From Campylobacter sp. (lineage in GTDB: Bacteria; Campylobacterota; Campylobacteria; Campylobacterales; Campylobacteraceae): 58,907 nucleotides of DNA. The DNA lies in the NCBI GenBank assembly GCA_017934385.1, contig JAGBJQ010000053.1, positions 1 through 58,907 on the forward strand, read 5' to 3'. Both the position numbers and the translations under genes were made by a program. The notes beneath the pieces were generated by a model. The model saw only the letters and a list, made by a program, of their open reading frames with translations, was not told where the DNA came from and ran no database searches. Positions 46,200-54,865 of this stretch are shown here, piece by piece (the stretch's first letter is position 1; each line of letters begins with the position of its first letter).

Positions 46200-46858
46200 T
46201 TTCGATCTTTGCTGTTGTCCCTACCGTGCTAATGCTAAGTTTTACACATTGCATTGGCATGTGTGGGGGCTTTGTGATAGCATATAATGCAAAACTAGCC
46301 AAAGTCGGCAAATTTAGAGCTTTTTTAAATTCTTTCATTTATCAAATTTGTAGAATTTGCGCTTATATTATGCTTGGCGCACTTGGTGGGGCGTTTGGTA
46401 GTGTGGTTGTTTTGAGCGATAAATCGGCTGGATTTATGCGCTTTTTGATAGGAATTTTGCTTATTATTTTTGGCGTAGCTTTGATAAATCGTGGCTGGCT
46501 TTTGAAATTTATAGAAAATCAAAAACTTTATAATATTTTTTTGGCAAAACCTATTAAATTTGCTCTTGGCAGAAACGATATTTTTGGATTTTGTTTGCTT
46601 GGATTTTTAAATGGACTTTTACCGTGTGGGGTTGTTTATACATATTTGGCAATGGCGATACTAAGCGCAAACGCATTTTACGGAGCTAGCGTAATGGCGA
46701 TTTTTGGGCTTGCAACACTGCCTGCTATGTTAAGTTTTTCTAGTATTACAAATTTGATTAGTGAAAAATTTTCTCGCTTTATGTTATTTATATCTGCAAT
46801 CATTATAATTGTTTTTGGAATTTACCAAGCATATAATGGTTTTATTCTTACAAGATAA
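46196..46858 (+). CDS. TauE/SafE-like six-helix membrane protein
   Basis: 220 residues with six membrane helices. The first holds THCIGMCGGF, and a related FLNGLLPCGVVYTYLAMAI appears in the second half; these Cys/Pro-rich twin motifs belong to the SafE/DsbD-like family often found next to cbb3 oxidase genes. A role in copper handling or cytochrome c oxidase assembly is inferred from location. It corresponds to Cj1493c in order. No binding partner is visible. Confidence 0.75.
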   Translation: MISIFAVVPTVLMLSFTHCIGMCGGFVIAYNAKLAKVGKFRAFLNSFIYQICRICAYIMLGALGGAFGSVVVLSDKSAGFMRFLIGILLIIFGVALINRGWLLKFIENQKLYNIFLAKPIKFALGRNDIFGFCLLGFLNGLLPCGVVYTYLAMAILSANAFYGASVMAIFGLATLPAMLSFSSITNLISEKFSRFMLFISAIIIIVFGIYQAYNGFILTR

Positions 46859-46930
46859 TTTTTTTCAAATTTAAGTTTTACATAAGTCAAATTTTGAAAA
46901 AATAACGAATTACATTTTAAGGAGTATTTT

Positions 46931-47617
46931 ATGAGTGATATATTAAAGGATCTAAGTATATTGTTGGTTGAAGATGAAAGCAAAATGAGAAACTCTCTTA
47001 AAAATACATTTGAAGGAATTTTTAAAAATGTCTATGAGGCCAAAGACGGCGTTGAAGGGCTTAAAAAATTTAAAAAATACAATCCAAATTTGGTCGTTAC
47101 AGATATTTTGATGCCTATCGAAGACGGGCTTGAAATGACACGCCAAATCAAACAAATCTCCCCATATACCCCAGTTGTCGTGCTTAGCGGATTTAGCGAG
47201 AAGGCTCAGCTTTTAGGCGCAATCGAGGCTGGCGTGGCGAAATATTTCATAAAACCAGTTGATATGGAAGAATTTAAAGAAGCTATAAAAAGTCTAATGA
47301 CAGCCAAGCTTAATGTCAATAATGCGATTGAAATTTCTGGTGGATATAGTTTTGATCCGATAAAACGAGTTTTAAATTATGGTGACAAAGAAATTTCACT
47401 CACAAAAAAAGAGCTTGCTTTTATTTCTTTACTAGTTTCTAGGATTGATACTTTGGTCTTGCATGAAGAGATTAAACGATATGTCTGGGCGAACGATAAC
47501 TCAGTCTCAGATGTGGCAATCAGAACTTTTATCAAACGAATTCGAGATAAAATCGGCGCAGATGTTATCAAAAATATCCCAAGTTTGGGCTATAAAATCG
47601 AATCTAAAAAAGATTAA
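46931..47617 (+). CDS. OmpR-family response regulator without an adjacent kinase
   Basis: 228 residues. The receiver domain (about 8-125) has the acidic pair in VEDES, the phospho-acceptor D58 in VVTDILMP, and the conserved FIKP lysine. The C-terminal winged-helix DNA-binding domain spans about 135-225 (ISLTKKELAFISLLVSR, RTFIKRIRDKIGAD). An AAGGAG site precedes the ATG. In C. jejuni a sensor kinase gene stands beside this regulator (Cj1492c/Cj1491c as I recall); here the neighbours are the SafE-like gene and ccoN. Likely to regulate ccoN, from proximity. Confidence 0.87.
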   Translation: MSDILKDLSILLVEDESKMRNSLKNTFEGIFKNVYEAKDGVEGLKKFKKYNPNLVVTDILMPIEDGLEMTRQIKQISPYTPVVVLSGFSEKAQLLGAIEAGVAKYFIKPVDMEEFKEAIKSLMTAKLNVNNAIEISGGYSFDPIKRVLNYGDKEISLTKKELAFISLLVSRIDTLVLHEEIKRYVWANDNSVSDVAIRTFIKRIRDKIGADVIKNIPSLGYKIESKKD

Positions 47618-47666
47618 AATTTTTGTTCATAAAAATGTCACAAGTTTAAAACTTTTACAAACAAAA

Positions 47667-47710
47667 AGTTAATAAAAAGTCAAATTTAAGCTTTTTAAAA
47701 CTTATTAACT
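47667..47710. promoter_or_regulatory. Inverted and direct repeats upstream of ccoN, possible regulator site
   Basis: AGTTAATAA at 47667-47675 is the exact reverse complement of TTATTAACT at 47702-47710. TTTAAAACTT occurs as a direct repeat at 47645-47654 and 47694-47703, 49 bases apart. All lie just upstream of the -10 box. They could bind the response regulator encoded upstream. Confidence 0.4.
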
Positions 47711-47712
47711 CT

Positions 47713-47718
47713 TATAAT
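47713..47718 (+). promoter_or_regulatory. -10 box for the cco operon
   Basis: Consensus TATAAT, 49 bases before the ccoN ATG, directly after the repeat region. A strong AAAGGAGGG ribosome binding site precedes the ATG, as expected for a highly expressed oxidase. Confidence 0.6.
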
Positions 47719-47766
47719 CCTCCATAAAGTTTCTCGACTTTTAACCAAATTTTAAAGGAGGGTTTT

Positions 47767-49251
47767 ATGAATCCTGAACAGGCATTACGCAGTGGCAAAA
47801 TGCTAAGCTACGATTATACAGTGGCGAAATTGTTTTTGTATTCTACTCTTGCATTTGGTATCATCGGTATGCTTATAGGCACGCTTATAGCATTTCAGCT
47901 AGCATATCCAGATCTTAACTATTTGCTTGGAGAGTATGGTACATTTGGCAGACTTAGACCATTACACACAAATGGTGTCGTTTATGGTTTTATGCTTTCT
48001 GGTATTTGGGCTACATGGTATTATGTAGGACAGAGAGTTTTAAAAGCATCGATGAGCGAATCAAAATTTTTGATGTGCGTGGGTAAATTGCACTTTGTGA
48101 TTTATATCGTCGTAATCTTACTTGCCGTAGTTTCGCTTCTTGCTGGTGTTACGACATCAAAAGAGTATGCTGAGTTAGAGTGGCCTATCGACATTTTGGT
48201 TGTTGTCGTATGGGTTTTGTGGGGAATTAGCATTTTTGGTCTAATCGGTATCAGACGCGAAAAAACGCTTTATATCTCTGTTTGGTATTATATCGCTACC
48301 TTCCTTGGCGTTGCTATGCTATATTTGTTTAACAACATGGAGATTCCAACTAGATTGCTTACTGGCATGGGTAGCTGGATACACTCTGTATCAATGTATG
48401 CTGGCACAAACGACGCTATGGTTCAATGGTGGTGGGGACACAACGCCGTTGCGTTCGTATTTACCGTAGCGATTATCGCTGAAATTTATTATTTCTTGCC
48501 AAAAGAGAGCGGTCAGCCAGTTTTCTCATACAAACTATCTTTGTTCTCATTTTGGGGATTGATGTTTATCTACCTATGGGCTGGTGGTCACCACCTTATC
48601 CATGGACCAGTTCCTGATTGGGTTCAGACAATGGGTTCAGTTTTCTCTGTTGTTTTGATTTTGCCATCTTGGGGAACAGGTATTAATATGCTCCTTACAA
48701 TGAGAGGTGAGTGGAATCAGCTAAGAGAGAGCCCGCTAATCAAATTTATGATTTTGGCTTCTACTTTTTATCTATTCTCAACCCTTGAAGGTCCAATTCT
48801 TTCTGTTAAATCAGTAAATGCCCTAGCGCACTTTACAGATTGGATCCCAGGACATGTCCATGACGGCACACTTGGTTGGGTTGGATTTATGACAATCGCT
48901 GCTATGTATCACATGGTGCCTAGAATGTTCAAAAAAGAGCTTTATTCAAAATCTTTAATGACAGCTCAATTTTGGATCCAAACAACAGGCGTTGTGCTAT
49001 TTTTCAGCTCAATGTGGATTGCTGGTATCACACAAGGTATGATGTGGAGAGCAACTGATGATTATGGCAACTTGCTATACTCATTTATAGATACAGTTAG
49101 CGCGCTAGTTCCTTATTACTGGATTAGAGCGATTGGTGGTTTATTATACTTCATAGGTTTGTGTATGTTTGTATATAATATCTTGATGTCTATTCGCGCA
49201 GGCAGAAGCTTAGACCAAGAGCCTAGAAGCGCTTCACCTATGGTTGCGTAA
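47767..49251 (+). CDS. ccoN: cbb3-type cytochrome c oxidase subunit I
   Basis: 494 residues with about 12 membrane helices. Heme and copper ligands are in the family segments RLRPLHTNGVVYGF, QWWWGHNAVAF, AGGHHLIHGPVPDW and WIPGHVHDGTLGWVG. It is the catalytic subunit of the high-affinity oxidase used at low oxygen. First gene of an operon running at least to fixH and probably through addAB. Confidence 0.97.
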   Translation: MNPEQALRSGKMLSYDYTVAKLFLYSTLAFGIIGMLIGTLIAFQLAYPDLNYLLGEYGTFGRLRPLHTNGVVYGFMLSGIWATWYYVGQRVLKASMSESKFLMCVGKLHFVIYIVVILLAVVSLLAGVTTSKEYAELEWPIDILVVVVWVLWGISIFGLIGIRREKTLYISVWYYIATFLGVAMLYLFNNMEIPTRLLTGMGSWIHSVSMYAGTNDAMVQWWWGHNAVAFVFTVAIIAEIYYFLPKESGQPVFSYKLSLFSFWGLMFIYLWAGGHHLIHGPVPDWVQTMGSVFSVVLILPSWGTGINMLLTMRGEWNQLRESPLIKFMILASTFYLFSTLEGPILSVKSVNALAHFTDWIPGHVHDGTLGWVGFMTIAAMYHMVPRMFKKELYSKSLMTAQFWIQTTGVVLFFSSMWIAGITQGMMWRATDDYGNLLYSFIDTVSALVPYYWIRAIGGLLYFIGLCMFVYNILMSIRAGRSLDQEPRSASPMVA

Positions 49252-49261
49252 GGAGAGAAAG

Positions 49262-49954
49262 ATGTTTAGTTGGTTAGAAAAAAATCCGTTCTTTTTTGCG
49301 GTTGGTGTTTTTGTAGTCATCGCTTATGCTGGTATCGTTACGATTTTGCCAGATTTTGCTAATAGCGCTCGTCCAATCGAGGGCAAACAACCATATACTG
49401 TTTTGCAACTCGCTGGTCGTCATGTCTATATCCAAGAGAGCTGTAATGCTTGCCACTCACAACTTATCCGTCCGTTTAAATCAGAAACTGACAGATATGG
49501 TGATTATTCAAAAAGTGGCGAATTTGCTTATGATAGACCATTTTTGTGGGGTTCGAAAAGAACTGGTCCAGATCTTGCTAGGGTCGGACGCAACAGAACC
49601 ACAGGCTGGCACGAAACTCACATGAAAGATCCAAAAGTCCTAGTCGGCAAATCAATCATGCCTGCATACAAATCTATGTTTAAGAAAAACGCAGATATGC
49701 AAACAGCTTATGCAGAGGCTTTGACGATTAAAAAAGCCTTCAATGTCCCTTATGATACAGCTGGCGCACCAAAGCTCGAAGCTGATCCTAGCAAGGACGC
49801 TATGTCAAATTTCGAAAGCTATAAAGCTGAAATGATGGCAGAGGCTGAATTGATTGTAAATGATATGCGCGACGAAGATGTCAAAGCGGCATTTAAAAAC
49901 GGCGAAATACGCGAAATCGTTGCGTTAATAGCATATTTAAATAGCTTAAAATAG
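49262..49954 (+). CDS. ccoO: cbb3 oxidase subunit II, monoheme cytochrome c
   Basis: 230 residues from the ATG at 49262 with GGAGAG upstream; an in-frame upstream start at 49244 overlaps ccoN and is less likely. One N-terminal anchor helix and a single heme motif CNACH (C61, C64, H65). VGRNRTTGWHETHMKDPK is typical of CcoO. It passes electrons to CcoN. Confidence 0.95.
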   Translation: MFSWLEKNPFFFAVGVFVVIAYAGIVTILPDFANSARPIEGKQPYTVLQLAGRHVYIQESCNACHSQLIRPFKSETDRYGDYSKSGEFAYDRPFLWGSKRTGPDLARVGRNRTTGWHETHMKDPKVLVGKSIMPAYKSMFKKNADMQTAYAEALTIKKAFNVPYDTAGAPKLEADPSKDAMSNFESYKAEMMAEAELIVNDMRDEDVKAAFKNGEIREIVALIAYLNSLK

Positions 49955-49964
49955 GGGGTTTGCG

Positions 49965-50183
49965 ATGAGTGCTGATTTCATTAGAGAGTTACAAGCTTAT
50001 GGCTTTATAGCTTTTGTCATATTGGCCTGCCTTGGAGTTTATGGATACTGGTTTCATTTGAAGCACTCTGAAAAAACAGGGCGCAGAAACTACGAAAAGT
50101 ATGCAAATTTGGCGCTTGATGATGAGCTTGGCAGTGAAATCATAGAGTCTCGCACACCTACGAAAGAAGAAAAAGGAAAATGA
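49965..50183 (+). CDS. ccoQ: cbb3 oxidase small subunit CcoQ
   Basis: 72 residues. One membrane helix (YGFIAFVILACLGVYGYWF) followed by a charged tail with NYEKYANLALDDEL, as in Campylobacterota CcoQ proteins. It stabilises the oxidase. It has its own GGGGG-rich leader 10 bases after ccoO, and ccoP starts 2 bases after its stop. Confidence 0.88.
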   Translation: MSADFIRELQAYGFIAFVILACLGVYGYWFHLKHSEKTGRRNYEKYANLALDDELGSEIIESRTPTKEEKGK

Positions 50184-50184
50184 T

Positions 50185-51036
50185 ATGAAATGGCTAAATT
50201 TAAGCGATAATGTTAATGTTGCGGCGCTGATAGCGTCGTTTATACTTGTCGCAGTTACGGCTTTTATCGTTAAAAAATATGCTGGTCAAAGTAAAAGCTT
50301 AAACGAAACTACCGAGACAACTGGCGAAGATTTTGACGGAATTGCCGAGCTAAAAAATGGCTTGCCAAAAGGCTGGGCTATATGTTTTGTTTTGATGTTT
50401 GTCTATGCGTTAGTGTATTTTTTCATCGCTTATCCGCTAAATTCTTACTCACAAATCGGCGAGTATAACGATGAGGTAAAGGCACACAACGCTAAATTTG
50501 AAAAAACATACGCAAATGCTGATAGCACTACGCTAAAAGCTATGGGCGAGTCTGTATATTTGGTGCAATGCTCACAATGCCACGGACTTGACGGAGATGG
50601 AATCGATGGCGAGTCTGCTGACCTTACTAAATGGGGCAAAGAAGCTGGCATAATTGATGCTATCAACAAAGGCTCAAAAGGACTAAATTACCCACTTGGC
50701 GAAATGCCAGCAGGTATGGTTAGCCCTGAGGACGCAAAAGCAGTAGCGGCATTTATGGCGAAAGAAATTTCTAGCCTAAAAGCTACAAAAAATGAAAATT
50801 TGGTTGAAAAAGGTAGAGAGCTATGGCCTACTTGCGCTGCTTGCCATGGTGATGACGGCAAGGGTATGGACGGCTCAGCGCCAGATCTTAGCAAATACGG
50901 CTCGGCTGAATTTAGCGTCGATGTGCTAAATCGTGGCAAAAAAGGCTTTATCGGCACAATGCCAGCCTTTGATGACGGGCGTTTAAACGATGTGCAAAAA
51001 CGCGCCGTTGGCGAGTATATCAACTCTATCAAATAA
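50185..51036 (+). CDS. ccoP: cbb3 oxidase subunit III, diheme cytochrome c
   Basis: 283 residues. Two N-terminal membrane helices (about 9-30 and 63-84) and two cytochrome c domains with CSQCH (C129, C132, H133) and CAACH (C217, C220, H221). Axial methionines are likely in GEMPAGM and GTMPAF. It accepts electrons from soluble cytochrome c. Confidence 0.96.
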   Translation: MKWLNLSDNVNVAALIASFILVAVTAFIVKKYAGQSKSLNETTETTGEDFDGIAELKNGLPKGWAICFVLMFVYALVYFFIAYPLNSYSQIGEYNDEVKAHNAKFEKTYANADSTTLKAMGESVYLVQCSQCHGLDGDGIDGESADLTKWGKEAGIIDAINKGSKGLNYPLGEMPAGMVSPEDAKAVAAFMAKEISSLKATKNENLVEKGRELWPTCAACHGDDGKGMDGSAPDLSKYGSAEFSVDVLNRGKKGFIGTMPAFDDGRLNDVQKRAVGEYINSIK

Positions 51037-51046
51037 AGGGGCGATT

Positions 51047-51268
51047 ATGGAAAATGTAAAAAGATCGGTTTTTGCGCTAAATGGCGTAACTGGAATGCTA
51101 ATCGCAACTGCGCTTTTGCTGGCGATTCTTGCATGCCTTACCTGCCTTGGCATTAAGACACAGCAAGCCGTCATGGATAAGCCTTATGAGCTAAAAGATA
51201 TTAGCTCTGTAAGCGAAAAAAGCTCAGTCGATACGCAAAAAAAAGTATTTGTGATAAAGGATAAGTGA
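51047..51268 (+). CDS. DUF4006 family small membrane protein
   Basis: 73 residues beginning MENVKRSVFALNGVTGML, with one membrane helix (LIATALLLAILACLTCLG) and a polar tail. Proteins of this type follow ccoP in Campylobacter and related genera. The job is unknown; assembly of cbb3 oxidase is the obvious guess. The ATG at 51047 is chosen for length; a longer frame overlaps ccoP. Confidence 0.8.
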   Translation: MENVKRSVFALNGVTGMLIATALLLAILACLTCLGIKTQQAVMDKPYELKDISSVSEKSSVDTQKKVFVIKDK

Positions 51269-51372
51269 TGAGTGATGCATTGATTGAAAAATTGATTTTA
51301 CTTGGTTGTATCGCTTTGGCTGTGGCAACTGCTGCCTCTGTTTTGACTAGAAATATCCTATTTATCGGTTAA
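51268..51372 (+). CDS. 34-residue membrane peptide in the cbb3 locus
   Basis: Not normally called because of its size. The ATG overlaps the stop of the DUF4006 gene (TGATG), the TAA overlaps the ATG of the next gene (TAATG), and AAAGGA lies 6-7 bases upstream. The product starts MSDALIEKLILLGCIALAVA and ends TRNILFIG: one membrane helix with a short charged start. Tight coupling on both sides argues for a translated gene. It does not resemble CcoS or CcoQ. No function can be given beyond a possible part of the oxidase or its assembly. Confidence 0.7.
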   Translation: MSDALIEKLILLGCIALAVATAASVLTRNILFIG

Positions 51373-51971
51373 TGAGAGCAATTTTTGCGATTTTTTGCCT
51401 GTGCATTTTAGCGCAGGCAAGATTTGTTTTAAACGAGGGCGAGATTATCACGCCTATGCTTGCAGAAAAAATTGAAATTCTAGGCGCTGAGACGCAGGAT
51501 AAAACCGGCGTAGGCGTCTATATCCTAGCCACGAAGAGCCTTGGTGGCGCAAGTTTAGAGAATTATGCCCTAAATTTCATTTCGAATTTAAGCTCGCCTT
51601 ATGCGCTTTTAGTGTTTGCCGAGGCTGAGCATAAGGTCGAAATTTACGGCTCGCCTGAGGCGTTAGCGCTTTTTGATAGAGAGCAAATTTTAAGCGTGGG
51701 AAGCCGTGGCCGTATAATCCCAATCATCGCTTCGCAAAAAAAAGATTTAAACCAAACCCAAAAAATCGGCGTTTATAACGCTGCGCTTTTAAACGGATAT
51801 GCCGAGATTTGCGACCAAATCGCCGCTTCAAAGGGGATTGGGTTGGAGAATTCTATCGGCAATACAAACAACAATTTCATAAATTTCTTGCGCTATATTT
51901 TTTACGCGACGCTGATTTTCGCGCTAGGCTCATATCTATACAAAAAAGGCAGAAAAAATGGCGCAAAATAA
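51372..51971 (+). CDS. Exported TPM-like domain protein with C-terminal anchor
   Basis: 199 residues. Signal peptide MRAIFAIFCLCILAQA, a compact domain of about 120 residues with KTGVGVYILATKSLGGASLE and YALLVFAEAEHKVEIYGSPE, resembling TPM-fold proteins, and a membrane helix near residue 172-188 before a basic end. It matches small C. jejuni genes after ccoP (Cj1485c-Cj1484c area). Overlaps fixH by 14 bases. Function unknown. Confidence 0.65.
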   Translation: MRAIFAIFCLCILAQARFVLNEGEIITPMLAEKIEILGAETQDKTGVGVYILATKSLGGASLENYALNFISNLSSPYALLVFAEAEHKVEIYGSPEALALFDREQILSVGSRGRIIPIIASQKKDLNQTQKIGVYNAALLNGYAEICDQIAASKGIGLENSIGNTNNNFINFLRYIFYATLIFALGSYLYKKGRKNGAK

Positions 51972-52494
51972 AAAAACTCTCTGGCCCTATGGTATCGCAT
52001 TTAGTATAGTAGCAATCATCGCGGCATGCGTAGCGACGATAATTTTCTCGCTAGATTACCCGGTGCATAGCGATAATTTTTACTTTGATAAATACCAAAA
52101 AGTCGATGAGAATTACAACGAAATTCAGCTAAAACAGCAAAATTTCGAAAAAAAATATGAGGTAAATTTTGAAATTTCAAATCCGCAAAATACAGAAAAA
52201 TTTAGCCTAAATTTGCCGATAAAAGCGAAAAATAATGCCAAATTTGATAAAATCTCAGCCGAAATTTTACTCACTAGACCAGATAGCACGACTTTTGATA
52301 AAAGGCTTAATACGCAGTTTTTAGATGGTGCGTTACGAAGCGAAAATTTTAGTATCGAAAAGCTTGGCAGATGGCAGGTAATGGCGAAAATTTCAGATTC
52401 CATAGACACAGGATTTTACAAATTTGAATTCAACGCAACCAAAACAGCTTCGGGTATTTACGACTTACAGATCCTTGAAGGAGGCCGTAAATAA
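51958..52494 (+). CDS. fixH: FixH-like membrane protein
   Basis: 178 residues. One membrane helix at about 13-32, then a periplasmic beta-rich domain. The placement after cco genes and the DFP-like layout match FixH/CcoH, needed to assemble cbb3 oxidase. A single N-glycosylation sequon, E157-F-N159-A-T161, is near the C-terminus. It overlaps both neighbours; the addB start lies 70 bases inside it. Confidence 0.75.
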   Translation: MAQNKKTLWPYGIAFSIVAIIAACVATIIFSLDYPVHSDNFYFDKYQKVDENYNEIQLKQQNFEKKYEVNFEISNPQNTEKFSLNLPIKAKNNAKFDKISAEILLTRPDSTTFDKRLNTQFLDGALRSENFSIEKLGRWQVMAKISDSIDTGFYKFEFNATKTASGIYDLQILEGGRK

Positions 52495-54865
52495 GGCAGA
52501 GGGCGGAATAGTTTTCGCCGAGAGTTTAAGCGAATTTTACAAAAAGGCGGTCTTTGTAAATGGCTTTGATGAGTGCGGGCAGATCGAGCGCACGCTTTTT
52601 ATGCAAGAGGCCGTCAAAAATACCAAAAATGCAAACGAAAAACTCCGTTTCCCAAGCGAATTTTTCGAATTTATGCAACACAAAGATTATCTGTTTAAAT
52701 TTTTCAAAGAGCTTGCTAGCGAAAAGGTAAGCCTGCAAACTCTCGATTTTAGCGATACTTACGCGCAATACAGCGAACATTTCGAAATCTTAAAAGAGCT
52801 TTTGCAAAATTACCAAAATTTTTTGCAAAACGCTAAAAGCTACGATGAAATCACGCTTCCGCAAATTTATGAATTAAACGAAAATTATCTCAAAAGATTT
52901 GATAGCATTGAGATTGATATCGACGGAAATCCGAGTAAATTTGAGTTTGAAATTTTAAAGCAAGCTTCGCAGGTTACGCAAATTTATCTAAATTTTAAGG
53001 CAAGTAAATTTAATCAAAAAACGCTCCGTAGTATTAGCGAGCTTTGCGGGCTTAACTTTGAGAGCGGATTTAGCTACAAGCTAAATTTAAGCGAGAATAA
53101 AATTTTAGAGCCTTACACCGCGCCAATCCCGCAAAATAGCGAAATCGTGCTAAAAGGATTTGAGCTTAGAGCTTTGCAGGCTTGCTATATTTTTGAGAAA
53201 ATTTCAAAATTTATTAGTCTTGGAATTAATCCGGAAAAAATCGCAGTAATCTTGCCTGATGAGAAATTTGCTAAAACCCTTAAAGCTTTGGACGAAAAAA
53301 TTAACAAAAACGCCCCAATGCTGAATTTTGCTATGGGCGAAAGTATCAGAGATAGCCTATTTGGTGTGAGTTTGGCTAAAATTTCAGAGTGTATTAAAGA
53401 AGGCATAAGGCCAAATTTCAACCCACAATATCTAAATTTGGGCAAAGATACGCCGCGGGATTTGCCAAATGAGTATGATTTGTTTTTTAAAGAGGCTGGG
53501 ATTAGTGAAGAAATTTTTGATAAATTTAGTGCAAATTTCAACAAAAGCGTAGAATTTGAGGTTTTTGATGCTTGTATAAATGAGCTTTTGCGCGCAGTCA
53601 AAACCAAAAACGATGCCCTAGCAAACAAGCTAAAATCGCCAAAATTTTTAATCAAAATTCTAAACGAAAAATTTGGCGAAAACCTTACACTGTCAAATTT
53701 GATTGATCTTTTCCTTGGCGAGCTAAAAAATGTCAAACTCGATGATATTAATGGCGGAAAGGTCACTGTAATGGGGCTTTTGGAGAGTCGTGGTGCAAAC
53801 TTTGAGGCTGTGATAATACCTGATTTCAACGATGATTTTGTGCCAAAGCGAAGTGAGGGCGAGATGTTTTTAAACAGCACTCTTCGGGCTAAGGCTGGGC
53901 TAATTAGCCACAAAGACAGGGAGGATTTGCAGAGGTTTTATTACTCTTGTTTGATTTTTGGCGCGAAAAAAGTGGCGATTTGCTACCACGACACGGCGGA
54001 AAAATCGCCGTCTAGGTTTTTGAAAAATTTTAACACGCAAGAAGATATGGACGAGTTTAGCATGCAAGATTATTTGCGCATTTTTAATGGCAAGCTCTAT
54101 GAAAAGCCAGAATTTAGCGATTTTACGCCAAAGATGGAGCATGATTTTTTTGCCGAGCCTGTTTCGCACGCTAGATTTGATACATTTAGCACATGCAAAA
54201 GAAAGTATTATTACTCATATATTTTAAATATCAAAGAGGGGCTGAAATTTGGCGAGGATAACGCTTCTATGGGAAATATCTTGCACGAGGCGTTTGAGGA
54301 GTATTACGCTAAATACCCTAAATTTGATTATGCAAAATTTGAGGAAATTTACCTTAAAAAGGCTATGAAAAAAAATGCCGATTTTTACAGCATTTATTAT
54401 GATTTATGCAGAGTTAAATTTTTGGCTAAAACCATAGTCGAACATGAACAAAAGTGGAATTTTGCGCAAAGTGAGGCGAATTTTGACGGCGTTAAATTTA
54501 ACGAATTTGCCACAATTAGCGGAAAAATCGATCGCATAGACACAAACGAAAGTGGCGATAGATTTATTATTGATTACAAAAGAGGTGATTACAACGCCAA
54601 ATCAATGCAGCTAAAATTCTACAAAGCCCTTTTGGGTGATGATGAAATAGAGGCTGCGTATCTCTCGCTAAGGGATAAAAAATTTGTTTTCGATGAAAAC
54701 GAAAAAGATGATGCCACAAAAAGCGCGTTTGAAATTTTATCTGAAAAATTTGAAGAAATCAGAGCGCTTTGCGAAAGCGAAATGAGCTTTGAGCGCGCGA
54801 GCAAAAGCGGTGTGTGCAAATATTGCGCGTATAAAATAATCTGTAAAGGCGAAATCAATGATTAA
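52424..54865 (+). CDS. addB: AddB-type nuclease/helicase subunit of the recombination complex
   Basis: 813 residues from TTG 52424. This start keeps LRVFTTYRSLKEA, which looks like the first beta strand of the family; the next candidate (TTG 52475) would remove it. The C-terminal PD-(D/E)XK nuclease domain has DYKRGDY and the four iron-staple cysteines C591, C798, C801, C807. The N-terminal helicase-like half lacks a clear Walker A. With AddA it processes double-strand ends for RecA. It overlaps fixH by 71 bases and addA by 8. Confidence 0.87.
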   Translation: MNSTQPKQLRVFTTYRSLKEAVNKAEGGIVFAESLSEFYKKAVFVNGFDECGQIERTLFMQEAVKNTKNANEKLRFPSEFFEFMQHKDYLFKFFKELASEKVSLQTLDFSDTYAQYSEHFEILKELLQNYQNFLQNAKSYDEITLPQIYELNENYLKRFDSIEIDIDGNPSKFEFEILKQASQVTQIYLNFKASKFNQKTLRSISELCGLNFESGFSYKLNLSENKILEPYTAPIPQNSEIVLKGFELRALQACYIFEKISKFISLGINPEKIAVILPDEKFAKTLKALDEKINKNAPMLNFAMGESIRDSLFGVSLAKISECIKEGIRPNFNPQYLNLGKDTPRDLPNEYDLFFKEAGISEEIFDKFSANFNKSVEFEVFDACINELLRAVKTKNDALANKLKSPKFLIKILNEKFGENLTLSNLIDLFLGELKNVKLDDINGGKVTVMGLLESRGANFEAVIIPDFNDDFVPKRSEGEMFLNSTLRAKAGLISHKDREDLQRFYYSCLIFGAKKVAICYHDTAEKSPSRFLKNFNTQEDMDEFSMQDYLRIFNGKLYEKPEFSDFTPKMEHDFFAEPVSHARFDTFSTCKRKYYYSYILNIKEGLKFGEDNASMGNILHEAFEEYYAKYPKFDYAKFEEIYLKKAMKKNADFYSIYYDLCRVKFLAKTIVEHEQKWNFAQSEANFDGVKFNEFATISGKIDRIDTNESGDRFIIDYKRGDYNAKSMQLKFYKALLGDDEIEAAYLSLRDKKFVFDENEKDDATKSAFEILSEKFEEIRALCESEMSFERASKSGVCKYCAYKIICKGEIND

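Noticed and set aside
53185-53913. 242-codon open frame on the minus strand inside addB
   Set aside because: It lies wholly within a well-supported gene, has no start signals and reads as the low-complexity complement typical of this AT-rich genome.
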